A stretch of 64,000 nucleotides of DNA from assembly GCA_003574685.1 (NCBI GenBank), contig QOCQ01000003.1, positions 124,001 to 188,000 of the forward strand, in the 5' to 3' direction. Source of the stretch: Rhodospirillaceae bacterium SYSU D60007. GTDB lineage: Bacteria > Pseudomonadota > Alphaproteobacteria > Reyranellales > Reyranellaceae. Shown in pieces: positions 30,898-39,256 of this stretch. Under the pieces are notes generated by a model. The model did no database searches. It had not been told where the DNA came from and saw nothing but the letters and a program-made list of their open reading frames with translations. Within the stretch, counting starts at the first letter, position 1, and every line of letters begins with the position of its first letter. Both the position numbers and the translations under genes were made by a program.

Positions 30898-31758
30898 ATG
30901 TCTCGGATTGCTTATGTCAACGGGCGCTACGTGCCGCATCGCGAGGCGCGGGTGCACGTGGAGGACCGCGGCTACCAGTTCGCGGATGCGGTGTACGAGG
31001 TGATCGGTATCGTCAATGGCCGCTTTCTCGACGAGGAACCGCACCTTGACCGGCTCGACAGCTCGCTGAAGGAGCTGCGAATCGCCTGGCCGATTGGGCG
31101 TCCGGCGCTGAAGCTGGTGCTGCGCGAGGTGGCGCGCCGCAATCATGTCAGCAACGGTCTGGTTTACTTCCAGGTGTCGCGGGGCGTGGCGCGCCGCGAC
31201 TTCGGTTTTCCCAAGCGCACGCGTCCCAGCCTGGTGGTGACTGCGCGATGGACTCCGCCGGTGTCGGCTGACCCGGGAGCCGGTGTGGCCGTGATCACGG
31301 TACCCGACATTCGCTGGAAGCGGGTGGACATCAAGACAACCGGCCTGCTGGGCGGTGCGCTGGGCAAGCAGAAGGCGCGCGAGCAGGGGGCCTACGAGGC
31401 CTGGCAGGTCGATGACAAGGGTATGGTTACCGAAGGGACCTCCAGCAATGCCTGGATCGTGACGGCCGCCGGCGAGCTTGTCACCCGTCCGACCGGAAAC
31501 GAAATCCTCGCGGGCATCACGCGGCAGACCGTCAAGAAGGTGGCCGCCGACTTGCAGCTCACGGTTATTGAGCGGCCCTTCACCGTCGCCGAGGCGCAGG
31601 CCGCGCGCGAGGCCTTCATGACCAGCGCCACCTCTTACGTGACGCCGATCGTGCGCATCGACGGTCGGCCAGTCAGCGATGGGAAGCCCGGCGATGTGGC
31701 ACGCCGCCTGCGCGCCGAGTACCTGCGCGCGGTCACGGCCGTCGAGCCATTCATGTGA
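30898..31758 (+). CDS. D-amino-acid aminotransferase (class IV, PLP)
   Basis: This is a class IV aminotransferase of the D-alanine transaminase type, which exchanges amino groups between D-amino acids and 2-oxo acids to make D-Glu or D-Ala. Typical features in the 286 residues are YVNGRYVPHREARVHVEDRG at the start, the PLP-Lys in DIKTTGLLGG, and VTEGTSSNAWIV. A branched-chain or aminodeoxychorismate-lyase relative is less likely. ATG 30898 was chosen over an upstream TTG because of the AGGGGAG ribosome site. The gene is placed between ntrX and hfq. Confidence 0.9.
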   Translation: MSRIAYVNGRYVPHREARVHVEDRGYQFADAVYEVIGIVNGRFLDEEPHLDRLDSSLKELRIAWPIGRPALKLVLREVARRNHVSNGLVYFQVSRGVARRDFGFPKRTRPSLVVTARWTPPVSADPGAGVAVITVPDIRWKRVDIKTTGLLGGALGKQKAREQGAYEAWQVDDKGMVTEGTSSNAWIVTAAGELVTRPTGNEILAGITRQTVKKVAADLQLTVIERPFTVAEAQAAREAFMTSATSYVTPIVRIDGRPVSDGKPGDVARRLRAEYLRAVTAVEPFM

Positions 31759-31762
31759 TGCC

Positions 31763-32407
31763 ATGAAGCTTCCGCCACCGCGGGCGCTAATCTTCGACTG
31801 GGACAACACCCTGGTCGATACTTTTGCGGTGATCACCGCGTGCTACAACGCGACGTTCACTCATTTCGGCCTGCCGTGCTGGAGCGAGGCCGAAACCCGG
31901 CAGCGCGCGCACAGATCGCTGCGCAATACCTTTCCTGAGCTCTTCGGCGACCGGTGGGAGGAGGCGCGCACTGTGTTCTACAGCACGTTCGACCTGGTGC
32001 ACCTCGAGGGGCTGCGGCCCAAGGAGGGCGCCGGGGAAATGCTGGCGGCACTGGCTGAACGCGGTCTCTACCTTGCCGTCGTCAGCAACAAGACGGGGCC
32101 GTTCCTGCGCAAGGAGGTCGCGCATCTCGGGTGGCAAGGCTTCTTCCGGCAGATCGTGGGTGCCACGGATGCGGCCCGTGACAAACCCGCGGCCGATCCC
32201 GTGCATATGGCGCTGCGGGATGCACAGCTTGTGGCCGGCGAGGATGTCTGGTTCGTCGGCGACACGGCGACTGACCTGGAATGCGCCTACCTCTCGGGCT
32301 GTCTACCGGTGCTGGTGCGTGAGGATGCACCGGCCGCACACGAATTTGTGACATGCCCGCCGCGGATTCACGTGCGGAACTGCCATGCGCTGCTGGGATT
32401 GATATAG
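31763..32407 (+). CDS. HAD-superfamily phosphatase (phosphoglycolate phosphatase-like)
   Basis: This 214-residue HAD hydrolase has the nucleophile motif IFDWDNTLVDT (first Asp attacks phosphate), motif II VVSNKTG, the Lys in DKPAADPVHMAL and motif IV VGDTATDLECA. The cap is the small helical type seen in phosphoglycolate phosphatases. Its substrate is unknown. It begins 4 bases after the aminotransferase stop, so the two are co-transcribed. ATG 31763 starts immediately before the nucleophile strand. Confidence 0.9.
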   Translation: MKLPPPRALIFDWDNTLVDTFAVITACYNATFTHFGLPCWSEAETRQRAHRSLRNTFPELFGDRWEEARTVFYSTFDLVHLEGLRPKEGAGEMLAALAERGLYLAVVSNKTGPFLRKEVAHLGWQGFFRQIVGATDAARDKPAADPVHMALRDAQLVAGEDVWFVGDTATDLECAYLSGCLPVLVREDAPAAHEFVTCPPRIHVRNCHALLGLI

Positions 32408-32428
32408 AGCATGCCATCCCTATATGAT
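32399..32428 (+). promoter_or_regulatory. Candidate hfq promoter
   Basis: TTGATA (32399-32404) is followed by TATATGAT; the -10 can be read as TATATG after 16 bases or TATGAT (32423-32428) after 18. It overlaps the end of the phosphatase gene and would give hfq a leader of nearly 90 bases. Confidence 0.5.
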
Positions 32429-32523
32429 GCTGCACTGCGGCATGGACGCGGACCTCTCACCATGACCGCTCCGTCACGACGATCTCGTGTGGCGGCAAGC
32501 AGAAATGAAAGAAGGGCCCAAAC

Positions 32524-32781
32524 ATGAGCGAAAAAGCCCAGAATGTTCAGGACGTCTTCCTGAACCACCTTCGGAAGACCAAGACCCCGGTCACGATTTT
32601 CCTGGTAAACGGTGTCAAGCTGCAGGGGATCATCACCTGGTTCGATAATTTCTCGGTCCTGCTGCGCCGCGATGGACATTCGCAGCTCGTCTACAAACAT
32701 GCGATCTCGACGATCATGCCGGTCACACCGATCTCGCTGTTCGAAGGCGACAAGCAGCAGGCTGTCCCGGCCGAGGCCTGA
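32524..32781 (+). CDS. hfq: RNA-binding protein Hfq
   Basis: This is the hexameric RNA chaperone that pairs small RNAs with messages. The 85 residues contain the Sm1 region ([20 protein letters not shown]), [19 protein letters not shown] and the Sm2 signature [10 protein letters not shown]. An AGAAGGG ribosome site precedes ATG 32524. The stop is contiguous with the next gene, hflX, the widespread hfq-hflX pairing. Confidence 0.97.
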   Translation: MSEKAQNVQDVFLNHLRKTKTPVTIFLVNGVKLQGIITWFDNFSVLLRRDGHSQLVYKHAISTIMPVTPISLFEGDKQQAVPAEA

Positions 32782-34173
32782 TTGGCCGTACGCGAACGCT
32801 TTGAGTCACCGGGCGTAGCCGCCAGCGAGAACGGACGCCAGCGGCGGCGGGAGGCGCTTGTCGCCGAGCGGCCCGCTGTGCCGACCGTCGCGGCCGTTAT
32901 CTGCCCCATCCTGCCCGATCAGCGGCCCGGGTTAGCCGTGCGCGATCCCGGTGCCCGGCTGGAGGAGGCGGTGGGACTCGCCGAGGCGATCGCGCTCGAC
33001 GTGCGGTTGCGCGACAGCTTCGTTCTGCGGCGGCCTGTGCCTGCTACCCTGCTGGGCGCGGGTGCCGTGGCGCGCCTGAAGTCGGCGATCGAGGAACTGG
33101 GCGTTGCGGTTGTGATCATCGACGCGCGGCTGACGCCGGTGCAGCAGCGCAATCTGGAACGCGCCTGGAACTGCAAGGTCATCGACCGCACCGGCCTGAT
33201 CCTGGAGATCTTCGGCGAGCGCGCCCGCACGCACGAGGGCACGCTGCAAGTGGAGCTGGCGGCGCTCGATTACCAGCGCAGCCGTCTGGTGCGGTCCTGG
33301 ACCCACCTCGAGCGGCAGCGCGGTGGCTTCGGCTTCCTCGGCGGTCCCGGTGAATCGCAGCTCGAAATGGACCGCCGCCTGATCGGCGAGCGCATTCTAA
33401 AGATCAAGCAGGAGCTGGAGCAGGTGCGCCGCACGCGGACCCTGCACCGGGCGGGACGCAAGCGCGGTGCGCTGCCTACCGTAGCGTTTGTCGGCTACAC
33501 CAACGCCGGCAAGTCGACGCTGTTCAACCGCATCGCCGGCACCGACGTCTTCGCCAAGGACCTGCTATTCGCGACGCTCGATCCCACGATGCGCGCGATC
33601 AGGCTGCCCAGCGGCCAGCGCGCCATCCTGTCGGACACGGTTGGTTTCATTGCCGACCTGCCCACGACGCTGGTGGCGGCCTTCCGCGCCACGCTGGAGG
33701 AGGTGCAGGAGGCGGACCTCATCGTGCATGTCCGCGACGTCTCGCATCCTGACGCCGATCAGCAGAAAGCCGACGTGGAAGCCGTGCTACTGCAGCTTGG
33801 GCTGGAGGATCGCATGGCGGGCGGCGAGGTCATCGAGGCGCTGAACAAGATCGATCTGCTGGACCCCGAAACCCGCGCGCCGGTTGAAGCGGTGGCTGCC
33901 ACCGGCGCAGAGCGGCGGCGGGCCTATGTCATTTCGGCTCGCACAGGCGAGGGCGTGGACGCATTGCTGGCCGCGATCGGCGAGCGGCTTTCGGCAGCCG
34001 GCCGGCCGCTGGAGGTCGACATACCGTTGAGCGATGGCGCCACGATTGCCTGGCTATATCGCCATGCGGAGGTGCGGGACCGGCGCGACGCCGATTCGAT
34101 GGCACATTTCACGGTTGCCCTGGATGCCGAAGGCCGTGCCCGGCTCGCGGCACGCCTGGGTCGCGAACTGTAG
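32782..34173 (+). CDS. hflX: GTPase HflX
   Basis: This ribosome-associated GTPase rescues or splits stalled ribosomes under stress. The 463 residues have the N-terminal HflX domain (DRTGLILEIFGERARTHEG, then LVRSWTHLERQRGGFGFLGG and GPGESQLEMDRR) and the G domain: G1 GYTNAGKST, G3 DTVGF, G4 NKID. The TTG at 32782 directly abuts the hfq TGA and is the only start giving the full frame; a start a few codons later cannot be excluded. Translation is likely coupled to hfq. Confidence 0.95.
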   Translation: MAVRERFESPGVAASENGRQRRREALVAERPAVPTVAAVICPILPDQRPGLAVRDPGARLEEAVGLAEAIALDVRLRDSFVLRRPVPATLLGAGAVARLKSAIEELGVAVVIIDARLTPVQQRNLERAWNCKVIDRTGLILEIFGERARTHEGTLQVELAALDYQRSRLVRSWTHLERQRGGFGFLGGPGESQLEMDRRLIGERILKIKQELEQVRRTRTLHRAGRKRGALPTVAFVGYTNAGKSTLFNRIAGTDVFAKDLLFATLDPTMRAIRLPSGQRAILSDTVGFIADLPTTLVAAFRATLEEVQEADLIVHVRDVSHPDADQQKADVEAVLLQLGLEDRMAGGEVIEALNKIDLLDPETRAPVEAVAATGAERRRAYVISARTGEGVDALLAAIGERLSAAGRPLEVDIPLSDGATIAWLYRHAEVRDRRDADSMAHFTVALDAEGRARLAARLGREL

Positions 34174-34201
34174 AATTGCGGGTGAGGGGAGGCGCCAGCA
34201 C

Positions 34202-34408
34202 ATGACCCACGACGAGCTTGCCGTCCTTGAAGCCATGCGGACCTTTCCGCGCGGCAGACACGTAACGCAGCAAGCGCTCGCCGACAAAACGCGCTTGCCG
34301 GCCGACCGCGTGCAGCGGGCCCTGAAAGGCCTCGATGACAGCGGCCATGTCTGGCTGGAGGGCGACAAGGCCAGGCTGAGCTCCGACGGCACCACCTTCG
34401 ATACCTGA
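34202..34408 (+). CDS. Small winged-helix-like protein
   Basis: This 68-residue protein has the layout of a winged helix-turn-helix domain: [20 protein letters not shown], then [20 protein letters not shown] and a wing [13 protein letters not shown]. It has no effector domain, so DNA binding is plausible but unproven. GGGGAGG lies 9 bases before ATG 34202. It sits 28 bases after hflX and may be co-transcribed with it. I do not recognise a named family. Confidence 0.65.
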   Translation: MTHDELAVLEAMRTFPRGRHVTQQALADKTRLPADRVQRALKGLDDSGHVWLEGDKARLSSDGTTFDT

Positions 34409-34482
34409 GCGCCGCGCATCACGGCTGTTGCATCCGGCAGGGCGCGGATTCTACAACCGCACATCGCGCCAGGGAGAACCGA

Positions 34483-34770
34483 ATGAACTTCAAGCCGCTG
34501 CATGACCGTGTCCTGATCGAACCGTCAACTGCCGAGACCAAGTCCCGGGGCGGCATCATCATTCCCGATACCGCCCAGGAGAAGCCGCAGGAGGGCAAGG
34601 TGGTGGCGGCCGGCAAGGGCGCACGGCTGGAGGATGGCCGTCTGATCCCGCTGGACGTGAAGGTCGGCGACAAAGTGATCTACGGCAAATGGTCTGGCAC
34701 CGAGGTGAAGATCGCCGGCAAGGACTACGTCATCCTTAAGGAAAGCGACGTCATGGGAGTCGTCGCCTGA
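34483..34770 (+). CDS. groES: Co-chaperonin GroES (no groEL adjacent)
   Basis: This is the heptameric lid of the GroEL folding chamber. The 95 residues are full length, with [12 protein letters not shown], the mobile loop [20 protein letters not shown] that contacts GroEL, and [14 protein letters not shown]. Unusually, the next gene is an inositol monophosphatase homologue, not groEL, and no CIRCE element is visible in the 74 bases upstream. It is therefore probably an extra or relocated copy whose GroEL is encoded elsewhere. Confidence 0.95.
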   Translation: MNFKPLHDRVLIEPSTAETKSRGGIIIPDTAQEKPQEGKVVAAGKGARLEDGRLIPLDVKVGDKVIYGKWSGTEVKIAGKDYVILKESDVMGVVA

Positions 34771-34811
34771 CGCTGCTCTCCGACGGCGATCTGGAGCGGG
34801 TCGCCGCGCTG

Positions 34812-35600
34812 ATGCGCGAGACGGCGGCGCTGGAGCTGCTGCCGCGGCTGCGCAAGCTGGCACAGGACGACATCCGCGAGAAACGGCCCGGCGACATTGT
34901 CACCGTGGCCGATGAGGCCAGCGAAAGGCGGCTTGCCGCCGGGCTGGCGCAGATCCTGCCCGGCGTGCCCGTGGTCGGCGAGGAGGCGGTCGCCCTCGAG
35001 CCCGGCCTGCTGGCGCATATCCTGGAATCGGAAGCGGCCTGGGTTGTCGATCCGCTGGACGGCACGGCGAACTTCGCGCGCGGTAATGACCGCTTCGCGA
35101 TGATCGTGGCGCTGGTGCAGGGCGGCGAAACCATCGCCGGCTGGATTCTCGATCCGGTGCGCGGCCAGATGGCCATGGGAGGCCGCGGTGCCGGCACATG
35201 GATTGATGGTGCGCCCATGCGCATGCCACCGGCACTGCCGCTAAAGGAAAGCACCGGCTACGTGGGCGCGAAGTTCAAGCGCGAGTTCCTGCGGCAGGTG
35301 CGGCCGGACGTTCTGTCGCGCCTGGGCCGCGTGACCACCTTCGGCTGCGCCGGCCTCGAATACATGCGGCTTCTGGCGGGCCGCAACCACTTCTCCTTCT
35401 ATCGCTGGACGCGGCCCTGGGATCACGCCGCCGGCGCGCTGCTGGTGCAGGAGGCGGGCGGCGTCGCCAACCGCCACGACGGCCAGCCCTATAGCCCGGG
35501 CCAGCCCGTCAATGCCGGCATCCTCGTGGCGCCCGATGCCGCCCGCTGGCAAGAACTGCGTGCGATGTTCACCGAGCCCGCTGCGCCGCTGCTGGCGTAG
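34812..35600 (+). CDS. Inositol monophosphatase family protein
   Basis: This is a Mg2+-dependent sugar- or inositol-phosphate phosphatase. Motifs are VVGEEAVAL, DPLDGTANFARGNDRFA, and RPWDHAAGALLVQEAGG. From ATG 34812 it has 262 residues, but the frame continues upstream with a family-like helix (LLSDGDLERVAALMRE). No ATG, GTG or TTG is available there. A CTG at 34767, overlapping the groES stop (CTGA) and 7 bases after GGGAG, is a likely real start, giving 277 residues. Substrate (inositol phosphate, histidinol phosphate or PAP) is unresolved. Confidence 0.9.
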   Translation: MRETAALELLPRLRKLAQDDIREKRPGDIVTVADEASERRLAAGLAQILPGVPVVGEEAVALEPGLLAHILESEAAWVVDPLDGTANFARGNDRFAMIVALVQGGETIAGWILDPVRGQMAMGGRGAGTWIDGAPMRMPPALPLKESTGYVGAKFKREFLRQVRPDVLSRLGRVTTFGCAGLEYMRLLAGRNHFSFYRWTRPWDHAAGALLVQEAGGVANRHDGQPYSPGQPVNAGILVAPDAARWQELRAMFTEPAAPLLA

Positions 35601-36486
35601 CCGGCTCGCCGCGCGCGAGATGCTCGACGAGGTCGCGTGCGGGTGGCGTCAGCTCCTGTCCGGCGCGGGTGCAGACGGACAGTTGCCGGATCGCCCACGG
35701 CTCCGCCAAGGGGATGCAGGCAAGGGCCATGGAGCGGCGGCAGCGGCGTGCTGCAATCTCCGGCACGACGCCAGGGCCCGCGCCGTCGGCCGCCATGCGG
35801 CAGATGCCGTCGAAAGTGCGTACCCGCACGCGCACCTTCATCCTGAGGCCCGCCCTGGCGGCGTGGGACTCGATATGCTCCTGCAAGGCGCCACCGGACA
35901 GGCCGACGATGTCGCTGCGCAAGATTTCGGCCAGTGAGACGTGCTTGCGGTTTGCCAGCGCATGATCGCGTGGCAGTACGGCAACCAGGCGGTCGATCGC
36001 GAAGGGGTAGAGCTGCAAGCCGGCCGTATCGACCGCGGCCGAAAGAACACCGATGTCGGCCAGCCCAGTGGCCACGGCTCGCGCGATCTCGGTGCTCTGC
36101 CGCTCCTTCAGCTCGATGTCGATCCGCGGGTGCGCGGCCATCCAGTGGCCCAGCCGTTCGGGCAGGAACTCGGAGACGGCGGCGGTGTTCGCCGCCAGCC
36201 GGATGGTCGCGCGCAGGCCCTTGGCATGCTCGGCAAGCTCGCCGCGCATCTGCGCCACCTGGCGCAGGATCAGGCGGGCGTGATGCGCCAGCGCCTCGCC
36301 GGCCTCGGTCGGCGTAACGCCACGTCGTGCACGCGCCAACAGCCTGACCTTGCCTGCCACCTCCATGTCGCGCAGGCGCTCGCTGGCGGCGGGCAATGAA
36401 AGTCCAGCCTCCGCCGCCCCGTGGGTGATGCTGCCCGCCTCGACCACGGCAAGGAACAGGCGAAGATCGGTCTGATCGAAGCGCAT
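35569..36486 (-). CDS. LysR-family transcriptional regulator
   Basis: The 305-residue regulator has an N-terminal winged helix-turn-helix (LRLFLAVVEAGSITHGAAEA, then GLSLPAASERLRDME) and a periplasmic-binding-like effector domain with ELKERQSTEIARAVATGLADIGV. It is transcribed divergently from the TauE/SafE exporter with a palindrome between them, so that exporter is its likely target. Its end overlaps the convergent phosphatase gene by 32 bases. The effector molecule is unknown. Confidence 0.92.
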   Translation of the reverse strand: MRFDQTDLRLFLAVVEAGSITHGAAEAGLSLPAASERLRDMEVAGKVRLLARARRGVTPTEAGEALAHHARLILRQVAQMRGELAEHAKGLRATIRLAANTAAVSEFLPERLGHWMAAHPRIDIELKERQSTEIARAVATGLADIGVLSAAVDTAGLQLYPFAIDRLVAVLPRDHALANRKHVSLAEILRSDIVGLSGGALQEHIESHAARAGLRMKVRVRVRTFDGICRMAADGAGPGVVPEIAARRCRRSMALACIPLAEPWAIRQLSVCTRAGQELTPPARDLVEHLARGEPATPAAAQRAR

Positions 36487-36510
36487 CCGAACGAGGCTAT
36501 CCGATATCGA

Positions 36511-36531
36511 GCCTTCGGACCAGCCGAAGGC
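36511..36531. promoter_or_regulatory. LysR-type operator between the lysR-family gene and the TauE/SafE gene
   Basis: GCCTTCGG and CCGAAGGC (8-base perfect arms, 5-base centre) contain the T-N11-A arrangement of LysR-regulator boxes (T36515 and A36527). It lies 25 bases before the regulator's start and 58 before the exporter's. Confidence 0.5.
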
Positions 36532-36588
36532 TTACCCCGCCACCATCCGCATTGTGGACGAGGGCGCTTCCGCTAAGGGAAGAAGCGG

Positions 36589-37344
36589 ATGGACACCTCG
36601 CTGCTTCACCTCTTCGCTGTAGGGATCACGTTCTTCATTGCCGGCACCGTCAAGGGCGTCACCGGCATGGGGCTGCCCACCGTGGCCATGGGCGTGCTGG
36701 GCGCGCTCATTTCGCCGTTGGCTGCCGCCAGCCTGCTGATCGTCCCGTCCTTCGTGACCAATGCCTGGCAGCTTCTGGCCGGCCCGCGCCTCGGCGCCGT
36801 CCTGCGGCGGTTCTGGCCGATGATGCTGCTGTCGATCGCCAGCACGCTGGCCGGTTCATCGCTGCTCGCCAGCGGCGATACCGTGCTGACGACGGGCGCG
36901 CTGGGCGGGGCCCTGGTCGTTTATGCCGCCTTCACGCTGTTCGCGCGTCAGCTCCAGGTTCCGGCAGCACTGGAGCCATGGCTGTCTCCCGTGATCGGCG
37001 CCATGACCGGGGCGGTCTCGGGAGGCACCGGCGTCTTCGTCATTCCGGCGGTGCCCTACCTGCAGGCACTTGGCCTCAACAAGGATGAGCTTGTCCAGGC
37101 CCTGGGCCTGTCCTTCACCGTCTCCACGATGGCACTGGCCGCGGGACTGGCCTGGCGCGGCGCGTACCAACTCGACAACCTCGCAGCCTCGGCGCTGGCG
37201 ATCATGCCGGCGCTGGCGGGCATGTGGGCCGGGCAGGTGGTTCGAGGGAAGGTCAGCCCGGCCACTTTCCGCCGTTGCTTCCTCGTCTGCCTGCTGCTGC
37301 TTGGGATGGAAATGCTGCTGCGGCCGGTTTTGGGGATGCGCTGA
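36589..37344 (+). CDS. TauE/SafE-family sulfite/organosulfonate exporter-like permease
   Basis: This 251-residue inner-membrane protein has about eight predicted membrane segments in two halves, each starting with the family's Gly-rich repeat: FIAGTVKGVTGMGLPTVAMG and SPVIGAMTGAVSGGTGVFVI. Members export sulfite, sulfoacetate or related anions; the true substrate here is unknown. It is probably regulated by the adjacent LysR protein. Confidence 0.9.
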   Translation: MDTSLLHLFAVGITFFIAGTVKGVTGMGLPTVAMGVLGALISPLAAASLLIVPSFVTNAWQLLAGPRLGAVLRRFWPMMLLSIASTLAGSSLLASGDTVLTTGALGGALVVYAAFTLFARQLQVPAALEPWLSPVIGAMTGAVSGGTGVFVIPAVPYLQALGLNKDELVQALGLSFTVSTMALAAGLAWRGAYQLDNLAASALAIMPALAGMWAGQVVRGKVSPATFRRCFLVCLLLLGMEMLLRPVLGMR

Positions 37345-37346
37345 AG

Positions 37347-37368
37347 AAGGCGTACCTACCCACGCCTT
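37347..37368. terminator. Bidirectional hairpin between convergent genes
   Basis: AAGGCGT (37347-37353) pairs with ACGCCTT (37362-37368) around an 8-base loop, just past the exporter stop and overlapping the methyltransferase stop. It may slow transcription from both sides. No long T-run. Confidence 0.4.
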
Positions 37369-38155
37369 AGATCGGCTTCCTCAGGCGCACGATCAGCGAG
37401 AGCGGGACGACCCGTGTATCGGCCACGACCGGCTCGGCGGCCGCCAACTCGACACTGGCGCAGGGCTCAACGAGCCGCTCAAGGACCAGCCGCGCACCGG
37501 CAATCATCGCGATCCAGTCGCTCAGGGTCCGGTGGAATCGGGGCGTGCGAAACGGTTCGGCCCTCTGGCGCTCCTCAAGGGGCACGTTCTCGAACCACCA
37601 GGTGTCCACGCGCCCGTCGCTTCGGTCGAAGTAGCCGGCGACCTCCACCGCTCGTGGGTGGCCTTCCGCGTCGCGCAGAACCTTCCGGTGCGGCGGGACG
37701 AAGCAGGGATGCAGGATCGAAAATTGCAGGAAGCCGCCCGGCCGAAGCACGCGCCGCGCTTCGTGCAGGACGGTTTCCTGGTCGGGCATATCCATCAGTG
37801 ACATGAACGCCGTCGTGAAGTCGAAGCTGTCGGCCGCGAAGGGCAGGGACATGGCATCGCCCGTGCTGTACGCAATCCCGAGCGGCTCGTCCTGCTCGGC
37901 TTCCCGGGCGTGCCGGACGAAGGTAGGCGCGATGTCCACCGCATGCATTTGCGCCCCGAGGTGTGCGAGGTGCCGCGTGTTGGCGCCCTCGCCGCAACCA
38001 ATGTCGAGACCTCGCAGCCCGGCCACTGGCGGCAGCATCGCGAGGAATGCCGGCGTGTTCAGTGCATCGCGGTAGATGTCGTGTCCGGCCCGGACGTGGC
38101 GCGTCCAGACATCCGCATTGGCCTCCCAGGCCTTCGCCACGTCGGACCGTTCCAT
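37367..38155 (-). CDS. Class I SAM-dependent methyltransferase
   Basis: This 262-residue methyltransferase has the SAM-binding motif LRGLDIGCGEGANTRHLA, an acidic loop AVDIAP, and the ubiE/COQ5-like TGDAMSLPFAADSFD and EARRVLRPGGFLQFS segments. The methyl acceptor is unknown. ATG 38155 was chosen because GGGGG precedes it by 5 bases; ATG 38167 is 4 codons earlier. The open frame extending further runs through the tRNA gene and is not coding. Confidence 0.88.
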   Translation of the reverse strand: MERSDVAKAWEANADVWTRHVRAGHDIYRDALNTPAFLAMLPPVAGLRGLDIGCGEGANTRHLAHLGAQMHAVDIAPTFVRHAREAEQDEPLGIAYSTGDAMSLPFAADSFDFTTAFMSLMDMPDQETVLHEARRVLRPGGFLQFSILHPCFVPPHRKVLRDAEGHPRAVEVAGYFDRSDGRVDTWWFENVPLEERQRAEPFRTPRFHRTLSDWIAMIAGARLVLERLVEPCASVELAAAEPVVADTRVVPLSLIVRLRKPI

Positions 38156-38311
38156 GGCAACCCCCATGTTGCGCCCGGTTTTGCCGGCGTCGCGCAGGAT
38201 GCGCGCGGGCTTGCGCGACCGCCTGGGAAGGTCGCCCGGCTTGCCGGGGAAAGCGATCAGCAGGTCTGCAAAGCTCGGCACCTTGGGAATCCGCTTCGGC
38301 CGAAGGACAAG

Positions 38312-38401
38312 TGGCGGAAGGGGTGGGATTCGAACCCACGGTGAGGTTGCCCCCACGCCGGTTTTCAAGACCGGTGCCTTAAACCGCTCGGCCACCCTTC
38401 C
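38312..38401 (-). tRNA. tRNA-Ser (anticodon UGA)
   Basis: This is a 90-base class II tRNA with CCA encoded. The acceptor stem is GGAAGGG (38395-38401) with its complement (38316-38322), G is the discriminator, and CCA is 38312-38314. The anticodon loop reads CTTGAAA with TGA at its centre, reading UCA/UCG-type serine codons. The long variable arm (CGTGGGGGCAACCTCACCG region) is characteristic of serine tRNA, and the T-loop GGTTCGAATCC is intact. Confidence 0.96.
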
Positions 38402-38547
38402 ATGACGTGATTTCAAGCACATAGCCATCCCCTCGCGGCGCGTCCAGCGCCATCGCGGTCATGCCCGCCATCGGCCGGTCCTTCGTCGGGAACAATCTTG
38501 CAGAGCCTCGCGTTCACCTAAACAGGCTGGACGCGGGGAGGGTGGTA

Positions 38548-39024
38548 ATGGGAACGGCGCTGAGTCTGGTTTGGATCGCAGCGGGCAAGCATGAGGCGGG
38601 TGTTTCCAGCGAAAAGGACAGCAGTCGCGAGCAAAACGGCGAAGCGGGGGCATCAACCATCCTGGTCGTCGAGGACGATGTGCTCATCCGTATGGCGGTT
38701 TGCGACTACCTGCGGGGCTGCGGGTATCGCGTCGTCGAGGCGTCCAGCGGCGAGGAGGCCCAGGCCATCTTCCGCACGGGCGACCCGGTCGAGGTGCTGT
38801 TCTCCGACGTCAATCTTCGCGGCGAGATGAACGGCTTCGCGCTGGCGAAGTGGGTGAGGACGGCCTTCCCGGACGTGCGCATCATTCTGACATCAGGTGT
38901 CGCGCGCATCGCGGAGCGGGCTACCGAGCTCTGCGAGGAAGTGTTCCTCAGCAAGCCATATTCCTACGAAAGCCTGGCGGACCACATAAAGCGTCTGCTC
39001 GGCGCCTTTGCCCGAAGCGGCTGA
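38548..39024 (+). CDS. Single-domain response regulator
   Basis: This 158-residue protein is a receiver domain (about 35-155) without an output domain. Phospho-acceptor Asp87 is in LFSDVNLRGEMNG, the acidic pair is in VVEDD, Thr/Ser in ILTSG, and Lys in FLSKPYS. The first 35 residues are not conserved; ATG 38548 is favoured by the GGGGAGGG ribosome site. Such CheY-like proteins in alphaproteobacteria often serve hybrid kinases or general-stress cascades; the partner is not in the window. Confidence 0.87.
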   Translation: MGTALSLVWIAAGKHEAGVSSEKDSSREQNGEAGASTILVVEDDVLIRMAVCDYLRGCGYRVVEASSGEEAQAIFRTGDPVEVLFSDVNLRGEMNGFALAKWVRTAFPDVRIILTSGVARIAERATELCEEVFLSKPYSYESLADHIKRLLGAFARSG

Positions 39025-39040
39025 AAGCTGCAGCCGGCGG

Positions 39041-39223
39041 CTACGGCTCGTCCCGCCATGCACCCAGCAGGAACACCTTGCGCTTCGGGCGATTCTCGCC
39101 GGCAAGCTGGTGGACATCGTTCAGGTGGCTGCCGCGCATCCGGCGGTCGATCCATCGTTTGACGATCCAGCCCAGCACCACGAAGGGCACCAGGTAGACG
39201 GCGGCCACGAAAAGCGCCCGCAT
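39041..39223 (-). CDS. Small membrane protein following mazG
   Basis: This 60-residue protein has one membrane segment (about residues 3-22: LFVAAVYLVPFVVLGWIV) followed by a basic stretch (KRWIDRRMRG) and a hydrophilic tail. ATG 39223 is chosen because GGGAGG stands 5 bases upstream; a GTG at 39256 abutting the mazG stop is the alternative. I do not recognise a family. It is probably last in the long minus-strand cluster. Confidence 0.6.
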   Translation of the reverse strand: MRALFVAAVYLVPFVVLGWIVKRWIDRRMRGSHLNDVHQLAGENRPKRKVFLLGAWRDEP

Positions 39224-39256
39224 TGCCGCCTCCCGCGGGATCCGGAGATTCCTCAC

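Noticed and set aside
29899-31836. 645-codon open frame antisense to ntrX and the aminotransferase
   Set aside because: Same reason: both underlying genes are complete with intact motifs, and the antisense product resembles nothing.
34409-34482. CIRCE heat-shock element before groES
   Set aside because: No TTAGCACTC-type inverted repeat is present in the 74 bases upstream.
38156-38428. N-terminal extension of the methyltransferase frame through the tRNA-Ser gene
   Set aside because: The encoded peptide is just the translated strand of the tRNA (a frequent false gene start); a ribosome-site-supported ATG lies at 38155.
38312-39024. Genomic island at tRNA-Ser
   Set aside because: No integrase, no repeated tRNA end and no composition change were seen near the tRNA; the neighbours look ordinary.
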